DNA of 64,000 nt from Dirofilaria immitis. Lineage: Eukaryota; Nematoda; Chromadorea; Rhabditida; Onchocercidae. Below, in pieces: positions 50,105 to 63,940 of the stretch. The stretch covers positions 1,639,501-1,703,500 of the forward strand of contig JAKNDB010000098.1 in assembly GCA_024305405.1 (NCBI GenBank), given 5' to 3'. The notes beneath the pieces are model-generated. The model saw only the letters and a program-made list of their open reading frames with translations, had not been told where the DNA came from and ran no database searches. Both the position numbers and the translations under genes were made by a program. Numbering within the stretch: position 1 is the first letter of the stretch; each line of letters starts with the position of its first letter.

Positions 50105-52280
50105 GAATATTTTAATGTTTGGGACAAACTCTAGCCATAACTTTTTTTATCTGAAGGCATCGTTTATTTCGACGCCAACTTTTTCGGAAAGTCTTTATCT
50201 GTTAAACTGGTATTGCACCTTGCTTCATTTTTGCTTTATTTTACAGCTCTATGTATTGTTTCGTTACTGTTTCATTTTAGTACTTTCCAAAAGACATATT
50301 CTGTTCATATGCTGTCACGGGATTTTTTTCATGTCTATTCATTAGCAAGACATTTTTTATTGTTAGTAATTTTATTATTTTAATCCATTTTCTTTTTAAA
50401 TTTTCTTTTTTAAAAATATTGCTAGAAATTCTCTTTTATAGTTCAAAAACGCTTAATGTGAATTATTATCTTTTGAATATCTATAACCTGATCAATTCTC
50501 AAAGTTTTTATATTGTCGGCATTTAATACTTCAGCTTGCTTTGTAGCCGCTATAACGATATATGCTAATTAAGACAATGATTAAATTGGGTTTTGTGACG
50601 ACTAAATTATTATTAATGGTGCACGTGGTGTAGGTTTTGAAATTTAAATGAGGAATGATGATTATAATATTTTTGAAATAATATACAAATTCTACATTAA
50701 ATATTTGATAATTTCCCTTCTTCATCAATTTTGACTTTATTTGTTTAAAAAGAAACAAAAAGAGAAAGGAAACGTGTAATAAACGAATTATTATGCAATT
50801 ATAAATTTTTATAAAAATTTGTTCAATTATAATTCATAAATAATCCACTAATACAATAGATAATTTGATATTCTTGAAAAATGGGATTAGATAAATTTAC
50901 TCTTTTTGATCACCGGGAATGAAACATTTCTGCATTTTCAAAGAAAAAGTTTTTTTGTATTCTCATAATGGAAACATATGAAGCGAATAATCTTATTATC
51001 AATCTTAGTATCTATGAACCTAAAGACTAATGCAATCATTTAGAATATTCGAATAGTACACAAATTTGTCATTCAATTTCTTTTTATAATTTAAAAATTC
51101 TATTATTACATTATCCATCGAAAAAACCTGAAAATATTCGTACTACTATCATAATGTTGAAAAGCTGTTTATAAACAAAATTAGCAACTACAATAGTTTT
51201 TTCCTTGTCTTAAGATCATTCTGTGAATTTATTATTGGCGCTGAAGTTTTTCTTATCATAACAGGAAAAAAATTTATATGTTAAGTTGATAACGATATAA
51301 ACGCCATATATTGCTAGAAATTTAATTTCAAATTGTTAGAATCGAAATTTTATCTTTCTAGATGATAATTTAATGTACTATATAATGTACTATGTATAAA
51401 TAAATAAAATATCCATGTACTTGAAATGGAATGCTTTTATAATTTTTGAATTTTCTTTTCTTTTTTTTTTAATATGTTTATAGGAGTGAAGTTGCATTTA
51501 TACGATTTATATATAAATGAATATTGTTGCTGTAATGTATGCGATAAGCTTTTGACAAATTATATTTAAAAATGATAAGCAAGCGAAAAGAGTAAAATTA
51601 TGAAAGTATATAAGATGCAATATTCACCAATGATATACACAGATATTGGTCAATTTGTTTGTTGTTGGATAGTTACGGGAAAAAAGAAATAAAAAAAAGA
51701 CAAAATATAAACGAAATTAAAAACGATATATAAAAAAAAAAAAAAAAAACAATTCGAAATGGATGTTTAGCTTACAAATTTCCCTTATTATATTGATTTA
51801 GAAGTAAAGGCAATAATAAAACAGTATTACTGAAAACAAAACAAAAAAACTAAAATGCTGGCAAATATTGGCAGTGTAAAAAAAAAAAATTTACACAAAA
51901 TAAATGGAACGATTAAGCGTAGCTAATTCAGCAATGAAACTAAAAATATTTGAATAATGCCATTTTTCTTATTGTCTTCAAATTAAATTTTTACATCAAT
52001 TTTCTCTTTGGCAAACATCAATCTAAATTTGATTCCTACTAATATATTTGATTTAATAATCTATAAATCAAAATGACATGCAAAAAGTTTGAACTTTGAA
52101 GATTCAGTAGTATTTTATCCTAAACTTTAAGAACAAAAGTTTGAAATTTCATTATTTTCCAGCGCGAGGAATAATTTTTTATTCCATTAAAGCAATTTCA
52201 TTCAACAACAGCAGCATTAAGTTTTAAATTTTGTAGTCAATTTATGCATCGTTTTTTTCTTTTCAAAACTTAATGCTCAA
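50035..52280. other. intergenic region between convergent ASK1 and PPM genes
   Basis: About 2.2 kb, probably 3' UTRs plus spacer. AATAAA signals on the plus strand at 50778-50783 and 51399-51404 are candidates for ASK1. A (TATG)n run lies at 50082-50104 and A-rich tracts at 51730-51750. No gene recognised. Confidence 0.45.
52178..52183 (-). terminator. AATAAA polyadenylation signal, candidate for the PPM-like gene
   Basis: TTTATT on the plus strand (AATAAA on the coding strand) lies about 100 bp beyond the stop codon at 52281, a typical distance. Confidence 0.5.
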
Positions 52281-55200
52281 TTAACCACGGATACTATACA
52301 AATGTTTTTCAGTAAGCTTGGGGTTTTTCCTTGGCGATGAATTAGCGGAAGATATTTTCTTCGCGAATGGATTACGTGAAGGTAATTCTCTGTTCGGTGT
52401 TCCGGCAGCACTTGTCTGAATTATGTTACGAGCTGAACCCATGAGACTACGAAGGCGTTGACGTAATGATAACGTTTGCGGTGGTCTTTCAGTTTCTGCA
52501 CCACAATTATTTCTAAATTGAAGTCTTATATCAAAATTTATTTAAAAAAAAGTTCAAATGAAGAAAACGCACGAACCGACTGGCACATTCTGATTCCCAC
52601 TAATATATTCAGAAAAAGAAAATTTACTTTGTTTTTTCTTCTTCATTTACAGATCCATTAGCAGAATTTTTCAATACTGCAAATTTTTTCAACCATGCAA
52701 CATCTACTGAAAGTGTATGACGACCAACAGATCCGCGAGGATGCTTTTTCTGGATTTTAACATCATTTGTTTTATTTGATATCTAAAGATGAAAATAGAA
52801 ACATCATAAGGATTTAAAGAGCTATATCTCTAATGCTAAAACTACAATATCGTGATTGACTTTAGTTATTTTTTTATAAAGAATGTCAATGATTGTAAGT
52901 CTAATTTTGTAATTATTAATTTGGCATTGAAGAGTAATCTAATTCATCAAGGACATGCAAGTTACCGGTATTCCTTCACAACGATTTCTGTTTCTCGTTC
53001 CTTTATTCATTCTAGCTGATTCGAATTGTGAACTATCAACATTTACATTTAGCGTTGCAGTTGTTCTTTCTCGATTACTGCACGGTACAGAAGTTTGTGC
53101 ATGCACTGTGAAATCATTCGGCACAATGAAATTTACATTACATGTCGTTTCTTCCTGAATATTTCCTACTACCGATGATTTAACATTATCCATCTTTTCA
53201 TCACTTTCATCGTTTTCACAATGTATGGTTGATGACGAATCATTCAAATAATCGTTTGCTAATAATGATTTCTCACTTGCGGTATCTATAAATGAAATTA
53301 GACAAATTTAGGTTATGATTCTAATTTAAAATTCTGTGATAATCTAGATAATATATGATCTTGAATTCAAAATAAAAGAGTATTGAAAATTCAAAGATCG
53401 GTAATTCATTTCTGCATTTATCAAATGAAACCAACACCCATCAGTGATCAATTTTTTATTTTTGATCATTTCATTTTATTCTTCGCTTAAATGTTTTATT
53501 TCAACTATAGTAAATTTTTGAATAATTTTTCTTTAGAGTGCATACCATCATCGTTCGGCCAAATTCCCACTTTAAAGGCTACAACTGTTGCATGATCTAA
53601 TTTACCGGGCATTTCACTCAATTTACATCGTACCATTTTACGATGATTACGTTGCTCACTTTTTGTCAAACGTTTTTCAATTTGATACAATTCTGGATCT
53701 TCCAAAGTTCGACGCTTCGCCCTAAAAAGAACGAAAAATAAAAATAAGTTTAAAAAAGACACTAAAGAGATGGGAAACGAAATGAATTTTCAAAACAAAG
53801 CAGTTAATATAATGAAGAGAATTCATCAAAATTATTATCAGAATTGAATAATATTAAATATTTGTAATATCTCATATGCTTTTTGATTGCAAATTTAGAA
53901 TATTATTCAAACTGATAATAAAAGAAACTCTTATCATACAAATAAAATGAATTATTGAAAACGGAAACATTTTAAACATCAAAAACGTTAACAAGAAGAT
54001 CCTTTATCATATTTCATCCTCGGCATTGTGTATTACATTCTATAGTAGTAACTTTATGGGTCTTCTTCTGCATTAAAAATGGCCCAAATACTCTCGGAAA
54101 ATGAGATATTTAGTGAAAATTCAAATTTCGAAAATAAACTGTTCAAAGTACATTAGTTTTGTATATATATTATAACACTAAAAAAAAAAAAAAAAAAAAA
54201 CAGATGCTTACATGGATAACTGCCTAGCAAATTGAATGAGATTGTGACACAATTTGCTAGCACTAACAACAACACCATTGCTAATCGGTGATGGTGATCG
54301 ACGTGCCGGTGAAGATCTTAATCTTGATGTGGGTGGAAGAATACCATTCGAAATTATATCACCCATTCTCAAAAAGAACAGATTGTAAATATCAATAAAT
54401 TTGAAGAATTTTATTTTTAAAAAAAAGAAACTCTTTAGTTCGAAAAATTTGTATTTGAAGATTGGAAAACTTTATACCTTAAATTTGTAAAAAATTTTTA
54501 AAATTCTATACTGATGTAAAATACCTTAACAGCATTAATTCATGCCGCTCTTCAGCATCAACACATGGCAGTGATGCATTACAGGTGCGTATTCGAGCAA
54601 ATTCAACATCTCTACTTTTATCTTCCTTATCTAATGATCTAAAAACAACTGGTTTTGGTCAAATTTTGCTGAATATTTTCATAACTTTAAAAACAAACGT
54701 AATCATCTGTAGTCATCGAGTAGCTTATAAATTTATTAATCTTTTCTTTTTCTAAATTTAATTTTCACAAATCTCTGATAGATGAAGTGTTAAACAAGTA
54801 TGAATCATCAGCATTTAGCGATACCTTTCGAGATTATAAGAAACTAGGTGAAATTATATCATCCGCAAACAAATGAAATACATCGTGCTGGATGACTTAA
54901 TGAATTTCAAACCAATTTAGAAATAAATTACGTCGTGATAAAAATCTATATAATAAGAAGAAATGTACATTGCAACTGGTTCGCATTTTTCTACAGGAAT
55001 AACAGGTTCCGACGGCCTCTTAATAACGCAGAATTTACCAACTACCGGATCGAAATTATCAGATACACCATCCGATGTTATGAATATTACATCATCTGAA
55101 AAAAATTCATAATTTCTACATAAATCCTCGATATGAATAATATGGTTTACTTATAATCTTCATATTTTTTTCTTAAATTCTTCTCTTACCTACTTCGTTG

Positions 55201-58200
55201 TTTCATTTTTTGAAGTGTCTAAAAATTTAAATGATAACCTGGTTCTACAAATGTCATTGAACATGTGAGATTATGCAATTGAGGATTCGTACCATCAACG
55301 GGTCCCAGTGCACCACCCGCATCACGCATATCACGCATACTACATATGTCATGTGAAGCAATTGTAATCTTTAAACGAATAAATAAATCAAATTTTTAAT
55401 CATTACCAAAATTAATTTATCATTTATTTTTTTGCTCTGAGCTTCAAAAATCATTAAAATTCGAGAATTTCATAAGGAAAGATAATTACACTCTAAAAAA
55501 GCTAATATATTTAAATTTTCCTAATGTACCTCTTGAACACCAGTTTGTGGATTATACACAAAACATAAGGAATCGCCAACATTACATACGCAAAGTACCC
55601 ATGTAGTACTTTCTTTCAACTGTACTGCAACAGCTACACAAAGTGTTGTTAGAAGACCACCTTCTTGTAAAATAAGTGCATGAGCGGAATGAAATGCACC
55701 AAGTAATGTATGAAATATCTCCTGAAAATATATTTAAAATGTTAGATCATTCTAAAGTTCATTTTAAAAATGTTAGAATGAAAAATTAACAATATTTAGA
55801 ATTCGAAAAATTAACAATATTTAGAATTCTCAACTTTTAACATGTTTAAAAGATTTCTATGCAAAAAGTTTGCCGATATTATCTGCTGCCAGATGTAAGT
55901 TTACATGCCATATAAGACAAGATTAATTGATAAATGGTTGGGCAATCAAATGATATCTCTAGGGACAATCAATTACTATAAATTGTAATAAACATAAAAA
56001 AATGACAACCAATTCATAATTTTAGAAATTCTTTTAGAAATTCTTTACTACTAAAAATGAATATGAGAGCAACGATCAATATAAAATATATACATTGAAT
56101 AATTTTATTTCTAATTCATAATAATTCTCTGTTATCAATATCAGCATTAATTCATTTCATTGTATATCTCAAATCTTATCAATATTAGCTATAATGTAGT
56201 GAATGCATTGTATGCTTCAACAATCTTGTTGACGTCAATTGTAAGGACGATAGATGTACTTCGAATGTAATCATATTTAAGAGATGTCATTTTCTTCTTG
56301 TAGTTTACTTTCATCCTATAATACTAATTTTTTTTTGGACAAAAATTGCAATGCTCTACTATATTATAATATGCTAAATATTGGTCTGCCAAATATAACT
56401 TATAGTATTAGTAAGTTCATTAATCATTCAATTCATTCAGTTTTATTAATCTTTTAATTATTAACAACAAAAACAATGATAATAAGGATGAATAATTTTA
56501 ATCAATACACTAACACTTTTTAGCTTTTTATGCAAATATTAAAAAATTAAAATTTTTAGGCAAAAAAGAAAAAAAAATGAATGACAAACAGTAGTTGTTT
56601 TGCATTCTTCCGCAAAAGATGATAATTAAGATGATCAATAGCTCCTCGTATTGCACATCGTGCAGCTAAACGTGCTCCTTCACCCCAATTAACACCATCT
56701 GCTAATGCCATTATAACATTGTTATCACGAGCTACAATACCAAAAGCATCTGCTATTGGATTACCAGCATTTATGCCGGTTAAAGGATTTTGCTCATATA
56801 ATGTTGTTGACATACCGAAGCAACGCTCTTCATTAAAACAATTCCAATCATAATTTTCTAAAAAAAAAAAAAAAATCATAATTGTAATTAATAAAATAAA
56901 CAAATTATGAGATATAATTATTATTTATTTATTAAAATTGAAATATTACTGTTAAATTTCGTTGAGAAATTCTCGAAGAATATATTTCATGTTTAATTTA
57001 TTATTTTGTATTAATAATTTATATAATTTTATTCATCATTATGATAACTGTTAATATCACTAAATCATACCAGTATCTGATTGTAACATTGCATCTCCCA
57101 TAACGAGTGAATCAGCTAATGATGTACATGAACCTATCAAACCAGATGATGATTGCCGCAAATGATTATGTTGTAAAGTTTCAAATTCGTCATTCAAAGG
57201 GTTTCCTATGTCCGACAAATCACCATCAAAACTTAAACAAAGTTCATCATCTAAATTTGCCATCTGAACAATCGGTTGACGACGTATGCCTCCAACCTGA
57301 AAAAAAAATAGAAAACATAGACAAAGTTCATTTAAATTTATGAATTAAATTTTCCAAAATATATATCTTGAGTAAAAAAAAGTATGATTATTTTATTAAT
57401 ATACCTCCATAAGTCCACCTTCTGGACCAGTATATGAAGCACAAACATTTTTAGATAAAGGTTCTAATAAAAGAATTGGCAAATCAAGACCCGTTTTACC
57501 CGAATAAATTTCCGTTCCATATTTCATACCATTTTTCCTGCTAAAAAAAATTGATAAAACATAAAAATAAAAGATAAAAAATATTGATGTAATTTCAAAA
57601 AAAAACCTTCTAGATGATATCAATAATTTTTAATAAATTTTTAATAAAAAAATTCATAAAACCTTTTCATATTTACAGCATAAATTAATCATTAGAATAA
57701 AGAATGTTAATGTTCTATCGATAAACTGTACAATTTTTAATAGTACTAAAAATATGCTATAAATAAAATAATATAATATATGTAAAAGATTAAATTATAC
57801 TAATATAATAAAAATTTTTGAAGAATTTATTATATTAAAGTAATTGAATAAAAATGTATTAAAATAATATATATAAAATAAAATATATATACATGTATAG
57901 TATATTAAAATAAAATATATTAAAAAAATAAGTTATATTCATATTTATTGATTTAAAACAAAAAAAATTCGATCATTTTAGAAAAGTTATGATGAAATTT
58001 TAATATTTCAGATTATACAAAAGAAAAAAATAATTTAAAAATAAAAATTAAAAAATTATTACTTTGAATAAAAATCGTTCAATGTTAATAATTTATTTTT
58101 GCAAAAAAAATTTTTTTAAAAATAAACTCAGTTTTTTTTTTCTCGAAAAATTTCTATACCTTTTAAAAATGCATTGTGAAATGAAGGAATTATTGGATGT

Positions 58201-58436
58201 TGAAGTTAACGATGAGCAACTATCAAAATGATATGAATTGGTAGGAGTAATTGTAATTGTAGCACCAGTATCATTATTTATAATATGTTTGCCATTTTAT
58301 CAATAAACAAACCATCATCAACATTGTTATCATTATCATTGCCATTACTATCATTTTCATCAATATCAGGTGTTACGGATGAAAATGTTGTACGTATTAG
58401 GCCGTATACCTTTTTCGTATTGATGATGATGGCATC
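52281..58436 (-). CDS. large PPM/PP2C-type phosphatase-like protein (5' end may be incomplete)
   Basis: Exons: 58436-58160, 57537-57405, 57296-57071, 56857-56586, 55721-55530, 55368-55239, 55095-54969, 54638-54525, 54367-54212, 53721-53546, 53285-52966, 52782-52628, 52512-52281; about 836 codons, phases agreeing throughout apart from one base. The PPM fold spans about residues 212-450. It includes [20 protein letters not shown] (metal-binding Asp in ADG), [15 protein letters not shown] (GDS motif), a DAGGALG segment and [15 protein letters not shown] (second metal-binding Asp-Gly). DGVNWGE replaces the canonical DGHGG, so this is a divergent subgroup, nearer DGVGGW-type PPMs. Activity is uncertain. 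The remaining ~380 residues are Ser/Thr/Asn-rich with basic patches ([20 protein letters not shown]) and no domain I know. Exon 1 (277 bp) lacks one A (ttt at 58288-58290). It begins at a TTTCAG acceptor without an ATG in the right place, so an upstream start exon is expected. Confidence 0.8.
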
Positions 58437-59555
58437 CTGAAATAATTCTTAACATAATACTATTTTAAAATAATAAATAAATATTTAAATTATATTCTTT
58501 GGAACATAAAACATTAAGAAATAATTGAAAATAAATAATTAAACGAATCACGTGAAAATTACGTAGAAAAAAAATATTTCGTAATTAATTATTAATTACC
58601 AAACTTAAAATATCATATATTAATAAATAATAGTTAATTGAATTAATAAATATTTACAAAATTTATTTAAAAATAAATTTATGCAAAAAAAAACAAATTA
58701 ATAAAATTTACTAAAAATAACAATCATAAATTAATTACTATCAAATAAATAAAACTAAAAGAGAAATGAGAAAATAGAAATATATACATCTATACATATA
58801 TATATATACTAATACTTAATTTTTTTCGACAAAAATTAAATTTAAATTTAAATTGATAATTTTTCATTTCGCTTTCTTTGCATAAATATACTTACCTATT
58901 CATTTAATTCATAATTGATTGGATAAATTTGAATTTAAATTTTCCGATACCATTTTTTATTTTCAAAAGAATGAGAATATTCCATAGAAATTTAAATATG
59001 TTTAAATCAATCATTCGATTGATGTAAATTAATCAGTAAAGACATTATCACCATGAAACAGAATAGGTTAAAGCCAAATAACTTAAAAGATTTGATTTTT
59101 AAATTCGGCAAGTAATTTCCTGATCAGGCGATGCAAATATATGGATTCGAGAAAGAGGCGCCAAAAAATTTTGGGAGAAAATAGCGATTGTTTATAAGTT
59201 CAACTAAAGGTAACAAATATTTGACCTTTGATCTTTAGAGAAGAAATAATATTTTGTTAAATGATCAATTTGCGAGAAAAAAACTTTATCGAAACAGAAT
59301 TAATATTTCAAATATCTTTTTGCTAACTATTTTATTACATTTTAATTCAGTTAAATGTTAAGGAACATATAAAATCTGATAAAAAGTCAAAATTCTGTAA
59401 ATGATAAAAGGTCAAATGAACCATATATTTTTCATTAATTACTGAGATAAAATTAATAATAATAATAAATGGATAATTTTCGAATTCAGTAGAATATAGT
59501 AAGATATAATAATCAATAATTTTAAATATATATGTATATACGTTTATATTAGCTG
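58437..59555. other. upstream flank of the PPM-like gene
   Basis: Very AT-rich. The missing first exon of the PPM-like gene should lie here or further right, but I could not identify it. No other gene is seen. Confidence 0.4.
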
Positions 59556-59606
59556 ACCTCTTCTTATATTAGCTGATCTCTTCTTATATTAGCTGATCTC
59601 TTCTTT
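59549..59606. repeat. 20-bp tandem repeat, about three copies
   Basis: The unit 'tcttcttatattagctgatc' is repeated with one C/T difference. Confidence 0.85.
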
Positions 59607-59839
59607 TCAAATAATTTTACTATTTTACTTTTATCATATGATATTATCATTTAGTCTGTCACGCGTTAATAAAAAGCTATCGTAACGTATTCGCATTACA
59701 ATAGTTATAATAATACTAAAAGTAAAGCGTTCTCACGTTATTTAATCAACGTATCCACGTTTCTCAGTTCACGCAAAATAAAACAGAACCCTTCCTCTCA
59801 ACAAATTTATTGTGATGCCACGAGCTGCGATCGAGTTGT

Positions 59840-60035
59840 AATGGTAAATGACATCCTACAAAATTATAATATTTACAAAAACTTTTCCTAATGTTGAGTC
59901 AATTACATGACCTCCGATTCTACCTGACCTCTTCCTTTGCAATGGTAAGCGACGAAAAGTCTTCACAAAATTATAATATTTACAAAAAGTTGTTTTCCTA
60001 AAGTTCAATAAATTAAATGACCTCCAATTCAATGG
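59840..60035. repeat. two diverged direct copies of about 95 bp
   Basis: Both copies run 'atggtaa-cgac', 'cacaaaattataatatttac', 'ttttccta', 'aaatgacctcc'. Their GC content is slightly above the surroundings. No coding frame persists. Confidence 0.65.
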
Positions 60036-60097
60036 ATTAAAATATATATGTCTATCGATAATTATGCTTAATTATCTACTGCTATATATCGATAAAT

Positions 60098-60101
60098 GCG
60101 T

Positions 60102-60139
<38 letters not shown>

Positions 60140-60165
60140 CTGTGTGTGTGTATGTATGTATGTAA
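60098..60165. repeat. (TG)n and (TATG)n microsatellite
   Basis: A GT-dinucleotide run interrupted by 'gcgtgtc', ending in tatgtatgtatg. Confidence 0.95.
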
Positions 60166-60361
60166 TTATCCGTTAAAATGTAAACAAACAAATTATAAAA
60201 AAAAAAGATAGAAAAGGAATTTAAATTTAATAATATCAATAATGCACATTAATGATAAGTAAGTATCATTTCTCATCTGATACTATCTACTAAAGATTTA
60301 AATGAAAATCTGAAAATTTCCATATCGATGAATTTGATTTACAAGAAGTAAACAAGCAAAT

Positions 60362-60450
60362 ATATATATTTACATACATACATACACATATACATACTGA
60401 CATACATACATATATACATACTGACATACATACATACATATATATTTAAA
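60362..60450. repeat. (ACAT)n-type imperfect microsatellite
   Basis: Repeated 'acatacatacat' with a twice-occurring 'atacatactgacatacatac' segment. Confidence 0.9.
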
Positions 60451-60926
60451 TAAATAAATATGGAATATTGTCGAAAGCAATGAATGAATAGAGACATGAT
60501 GACATCCAAATGTTAAACAAATTGAATTTCATTGTCCTATTCAATTTATTACCAATATTATATATAATTGTTAATATTATACATGACCCCTCAATTATCT
60601 AATTATCTGACCTCTTATTTATACGATCCCTTATTTATATGACCTCCCTCCTTCCTTCCTCATTTACATGACCTTATATTTATATGATCCTTTATTTATA
60701 TGATCCCTTTATCTTTATGATCTTCTATAAGTTAATCAATAAATCAATTTTTATTACTTTCCTTTTTATGAGAAAGAGACAAATTGAATTTCATTTTCGT
60801 ATTCAATTTATTACTAATATGACCCCTAATACTATATATAATGACCCCTTTATCTATAGCTAATTAATAAATCAATTTTTATTACTTTATTCATAAGAAA
60901 TTAGAGCAAAAAAAGAAAAACAACGG

Positions 60927-60945
60927 GGAGAGAGAGAGAGAGAGA
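60927..60945. repeat. (GA)n microsatellite
   Basis: Short GA dinucleotide run, followed by purine-rich sequence to about 60980. Confidence 0.9.
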
Positions 60946-61765
60946 CAGAGGAAAAAAAAGGAAAGAAAGATAAGAAGAAATTAATTTTAATTAATTTAAA
61001 AATACTTTCTAAAAAAAAATGATTTTTAAAAATTCAATTCATATTAATAATGAACAGATAAAGATAAAGATAAAGATAAGGATAAATGATATTATTTATG
61101 CTCGAGAGTGAAAATAATTTTTTTTTTAAAATAATATATGATACTTATGGAAAAAGTTATATGGATAAACTATATGAGATAGATATTTTAGAAAAATTTT
61201 AATTAATCAATATTAATTTTCAGATTTAATTAATTTTATCCTCTCTAATAAGATTAAATTAGATTAGATTAGATGTGATGAAAATTATTTATGCTCGAGA
61301 ATGGAAATAAAAGTGGAAATAAATTTTTTTTTTTTTTAAAAACTAATATATATATATATATGTATGATATTGATCTTTTATCTATAACTAATTGATAAAT
61401 TAAAAGTTAATAGAATTAAAATATGAAAAAAAGTTGAAAAAGGAAAAATTTATTTTGATGAAATAATCCTTATTTTCTTTTTTTTTTTTTAGAAATAAAA
61501 ATAAAAATTTTTCATACATTTTTTATTAATTTTAAATTTGAAATAGAAATTATAAATTTTAATTGAAAATTTTTACTAAAAAAAAAGAAAACAAAAATAG
61601 TAATAGATTTTACTTAAATTAAATCATTGAATTTAGTACTTAATTATGTTTTTATTCAAATTTATATCCTTTTCTTTCGTAATTAAATTAAATTATAATT
61701 TATAAATTAAATTTTAATTATGTTAGACATATTTTTATGTAATAATTTTTATATTTCATTAAACT

Positions 61766-61767
61766 AT

Positions 61768-61799
<32 letters not shown>
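61766..61799. repeat. (TAC)n microsatellite
   Basis: About eleven TAC/ACT trinucleotide units. Confidence 0.95.
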
Positions 61800-62159
61800 A
61801 TACAAATACTGAATTACTGATTAAATGTAATTAGAATATGAATAATTATTTTTTAAATGCTAAAATAATAAATAAATTAAAATAAATACAACAATTTATT
61901 AATTCTTTGATGAAACAAAATGAAATTTTCAACATATGCTAATATAAATATTAGCATATGATACGAGAAATTAAACAATCTATTTCATTCCATATTTCCC
62001 GATTAAACAAACAAACTAATTCTCGAGCTATAAATAATAGTATTGCGACGAGAAATAGTTTAAAGATTAGTTTGGAGATTTAAAAATGGCTCTCTTTTTT
62101 TTCCAAATGAATGCATTTGTTAATTAATAATCTAATAAAGATTGAAATTGAAAAATTAA

Positions 62160-62705
62160 TTTATCATTTAATCAGTGATTTCGCATATATATGTTATGAT
62201 AAGGCTAATATGTATTGACCAAATTTTATTGATAACAATTAATGATTAACAAAAATTTTTATTAATATTTAATAATTATTTATCTTTTAATCAATGATTA
62301 ATAATAATATATTTGCATATATATGTTATGATAAGATTTTATAGCCTAATATATACTGATCAAATTTCATTGATAACAATTAATGATTAACAAAAATTTT
62401 TATTGAAGTTTAACAAATAATAATGAGAAAATAATTCAATTATTTATCTTTCAATCAATGATTAATAATAATCTATTTGCATATATATGTTATGATAAGA
62501 TTTTATAGCCTAATATATATTGATCAAATTTTATTGATAACAATTAATGATTAACAAAAATTTTTATTAATATTTAACAAATAGTAATGAAAAAATAATT
62601 CAATTATTTATCTTTTAATCAATGATTAATAATAATCTATTTGCATATATATGTTATGATAAGATTTTATAGCCCAATATATATTGGTCAAATTTTATTG
62701 ATTAA
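62160..62705. repeat. about 164-bp tandem repeat, 3.5 copies
   Basis: The word 'gcatatatatgttatgataag' begins at about 62183, 62315, 62479 and 62643. The last three copies are spaced exactly 164 bp; the first interval is shorter (132), a partial copy. Each unit ends with 'taatcaatgattaataataa'. Confidence 0.9.
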
Positions 62706-63065
62706 AAGATAATTTAAAGATATTAAACTATTTAAATACATACAATTGATAAATGATATAAATGATAATTGAAATGAAAAGTTAAAATATCCTTTAAACG
62801 ATAATGTATAAACGATGCAAACATTTTAATAATATTTACATATATATTTGATAAGTTTTCAATGTTACATACTTTGATAAATTTAAATTTCGAATTTTAA
62901 ATTTAACAAAAAAAACAATTTTACTGTCATTTAGAAAAATAATAATTGACGAAATTTTTTCTTTTTCTTTTCAAATTTTTCATCGCTTTGAAAATTTTAT
63001 TTTATAAAAATAATGAAAATGAAAAGATTGAAAATAAAATATACGATAATATTATTATCATTTTT

Positions 63066-63940
63066 TTCTACTGATATGATGATAATTTGTAAGAAAGATG
63101 AGGAAAGGAAATAATGATAATGAATTCTCTACTGATATGATGATAATTCGTAAGAAAGATGAGGAAAGGAAATAATGGTAATGAATTCTCTACTGATATG
63201 ATGATAATTCGTAAGAAAGATGAGGAAAGGAAATAATGATAATGAATTCTCTACTGATATGATGATAATTCGTAAGAAAGATGAGGAAAGGAAATAATGA
63301 TAATGAATTCTCTACTGATATGATGATAATTCGTAAGAAAGATGAGGAAAGGAAATAATGATAATGAATTCTCTACTGATATGATGATAATTCGTAAGAA
63401 AGATGAGGAAAGGAAATAATGATAATGAATTCTCTACTGATATGATGATAATTCATAAGAAAGATGAGGAAAGAAAATAATGATAATGAATTCTCTACTG
63501 ATATGATGATAATTCGTAAGAAAGATGAGGAAAGGAAATAATGATAATGAATTCTCTACTGATATGATGATAATTCGTAAGAAAGATGAGGAAAGGAAAT
63601 AATGATAATGAATTCCCTACTGATATGATGATAATTCGTAAGAAAGATGAGGAAAGGAAATAATGATAATGAATTCTCTACTGATATGATGATAATTCAT
63701 AAGAAAGATGAGGAAAGAAAATAATGATAATGAATTCTCTACTGATATGATGATAATTCGTAAGAAAGATGAGGAAAGGAAATAATGATAATGAATTCTC
63801 TACTGATATGATGATAATTCGTAAGAAAGATGAGGAAAGGAAATAATGATAATGAATTCCCTACTGATATGATGATAATTCATAAGAAAGATGAGGAAAG
63901 AGAATAATGGATGAGGAAAGAAAATAATGATAATGAATGG
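63066..63940. repeat. 61-bp minisatellite, about 14 copies, with higher-order pattern
   Basis: The unit runs from 'ctactgatatgatgataatt' through 'cgtaagaaagatgaggaaag' to 'gaaataatgataatgaattct', period 61. Copies are nearly identical. The variant 'attcataag' recurs at 63451, 63695 and 63878, and 'attccctac' near 63612 and 63856. Spacings of 244 (4 x 61) and 183 (3 x 61) show that blocks of several units were duplicated together. The final copy degenerates at 63900-63940. Confidence 0.95.

Noticed and set aside
59550..60720. Recurrent 'gacctc/gatccc' words in the right-hand spacer
   Set aside because: Irregular spacing and no conserved half-site arrangement; most occurrences fall within the listed degenerate duplications and low-complexity sequence.
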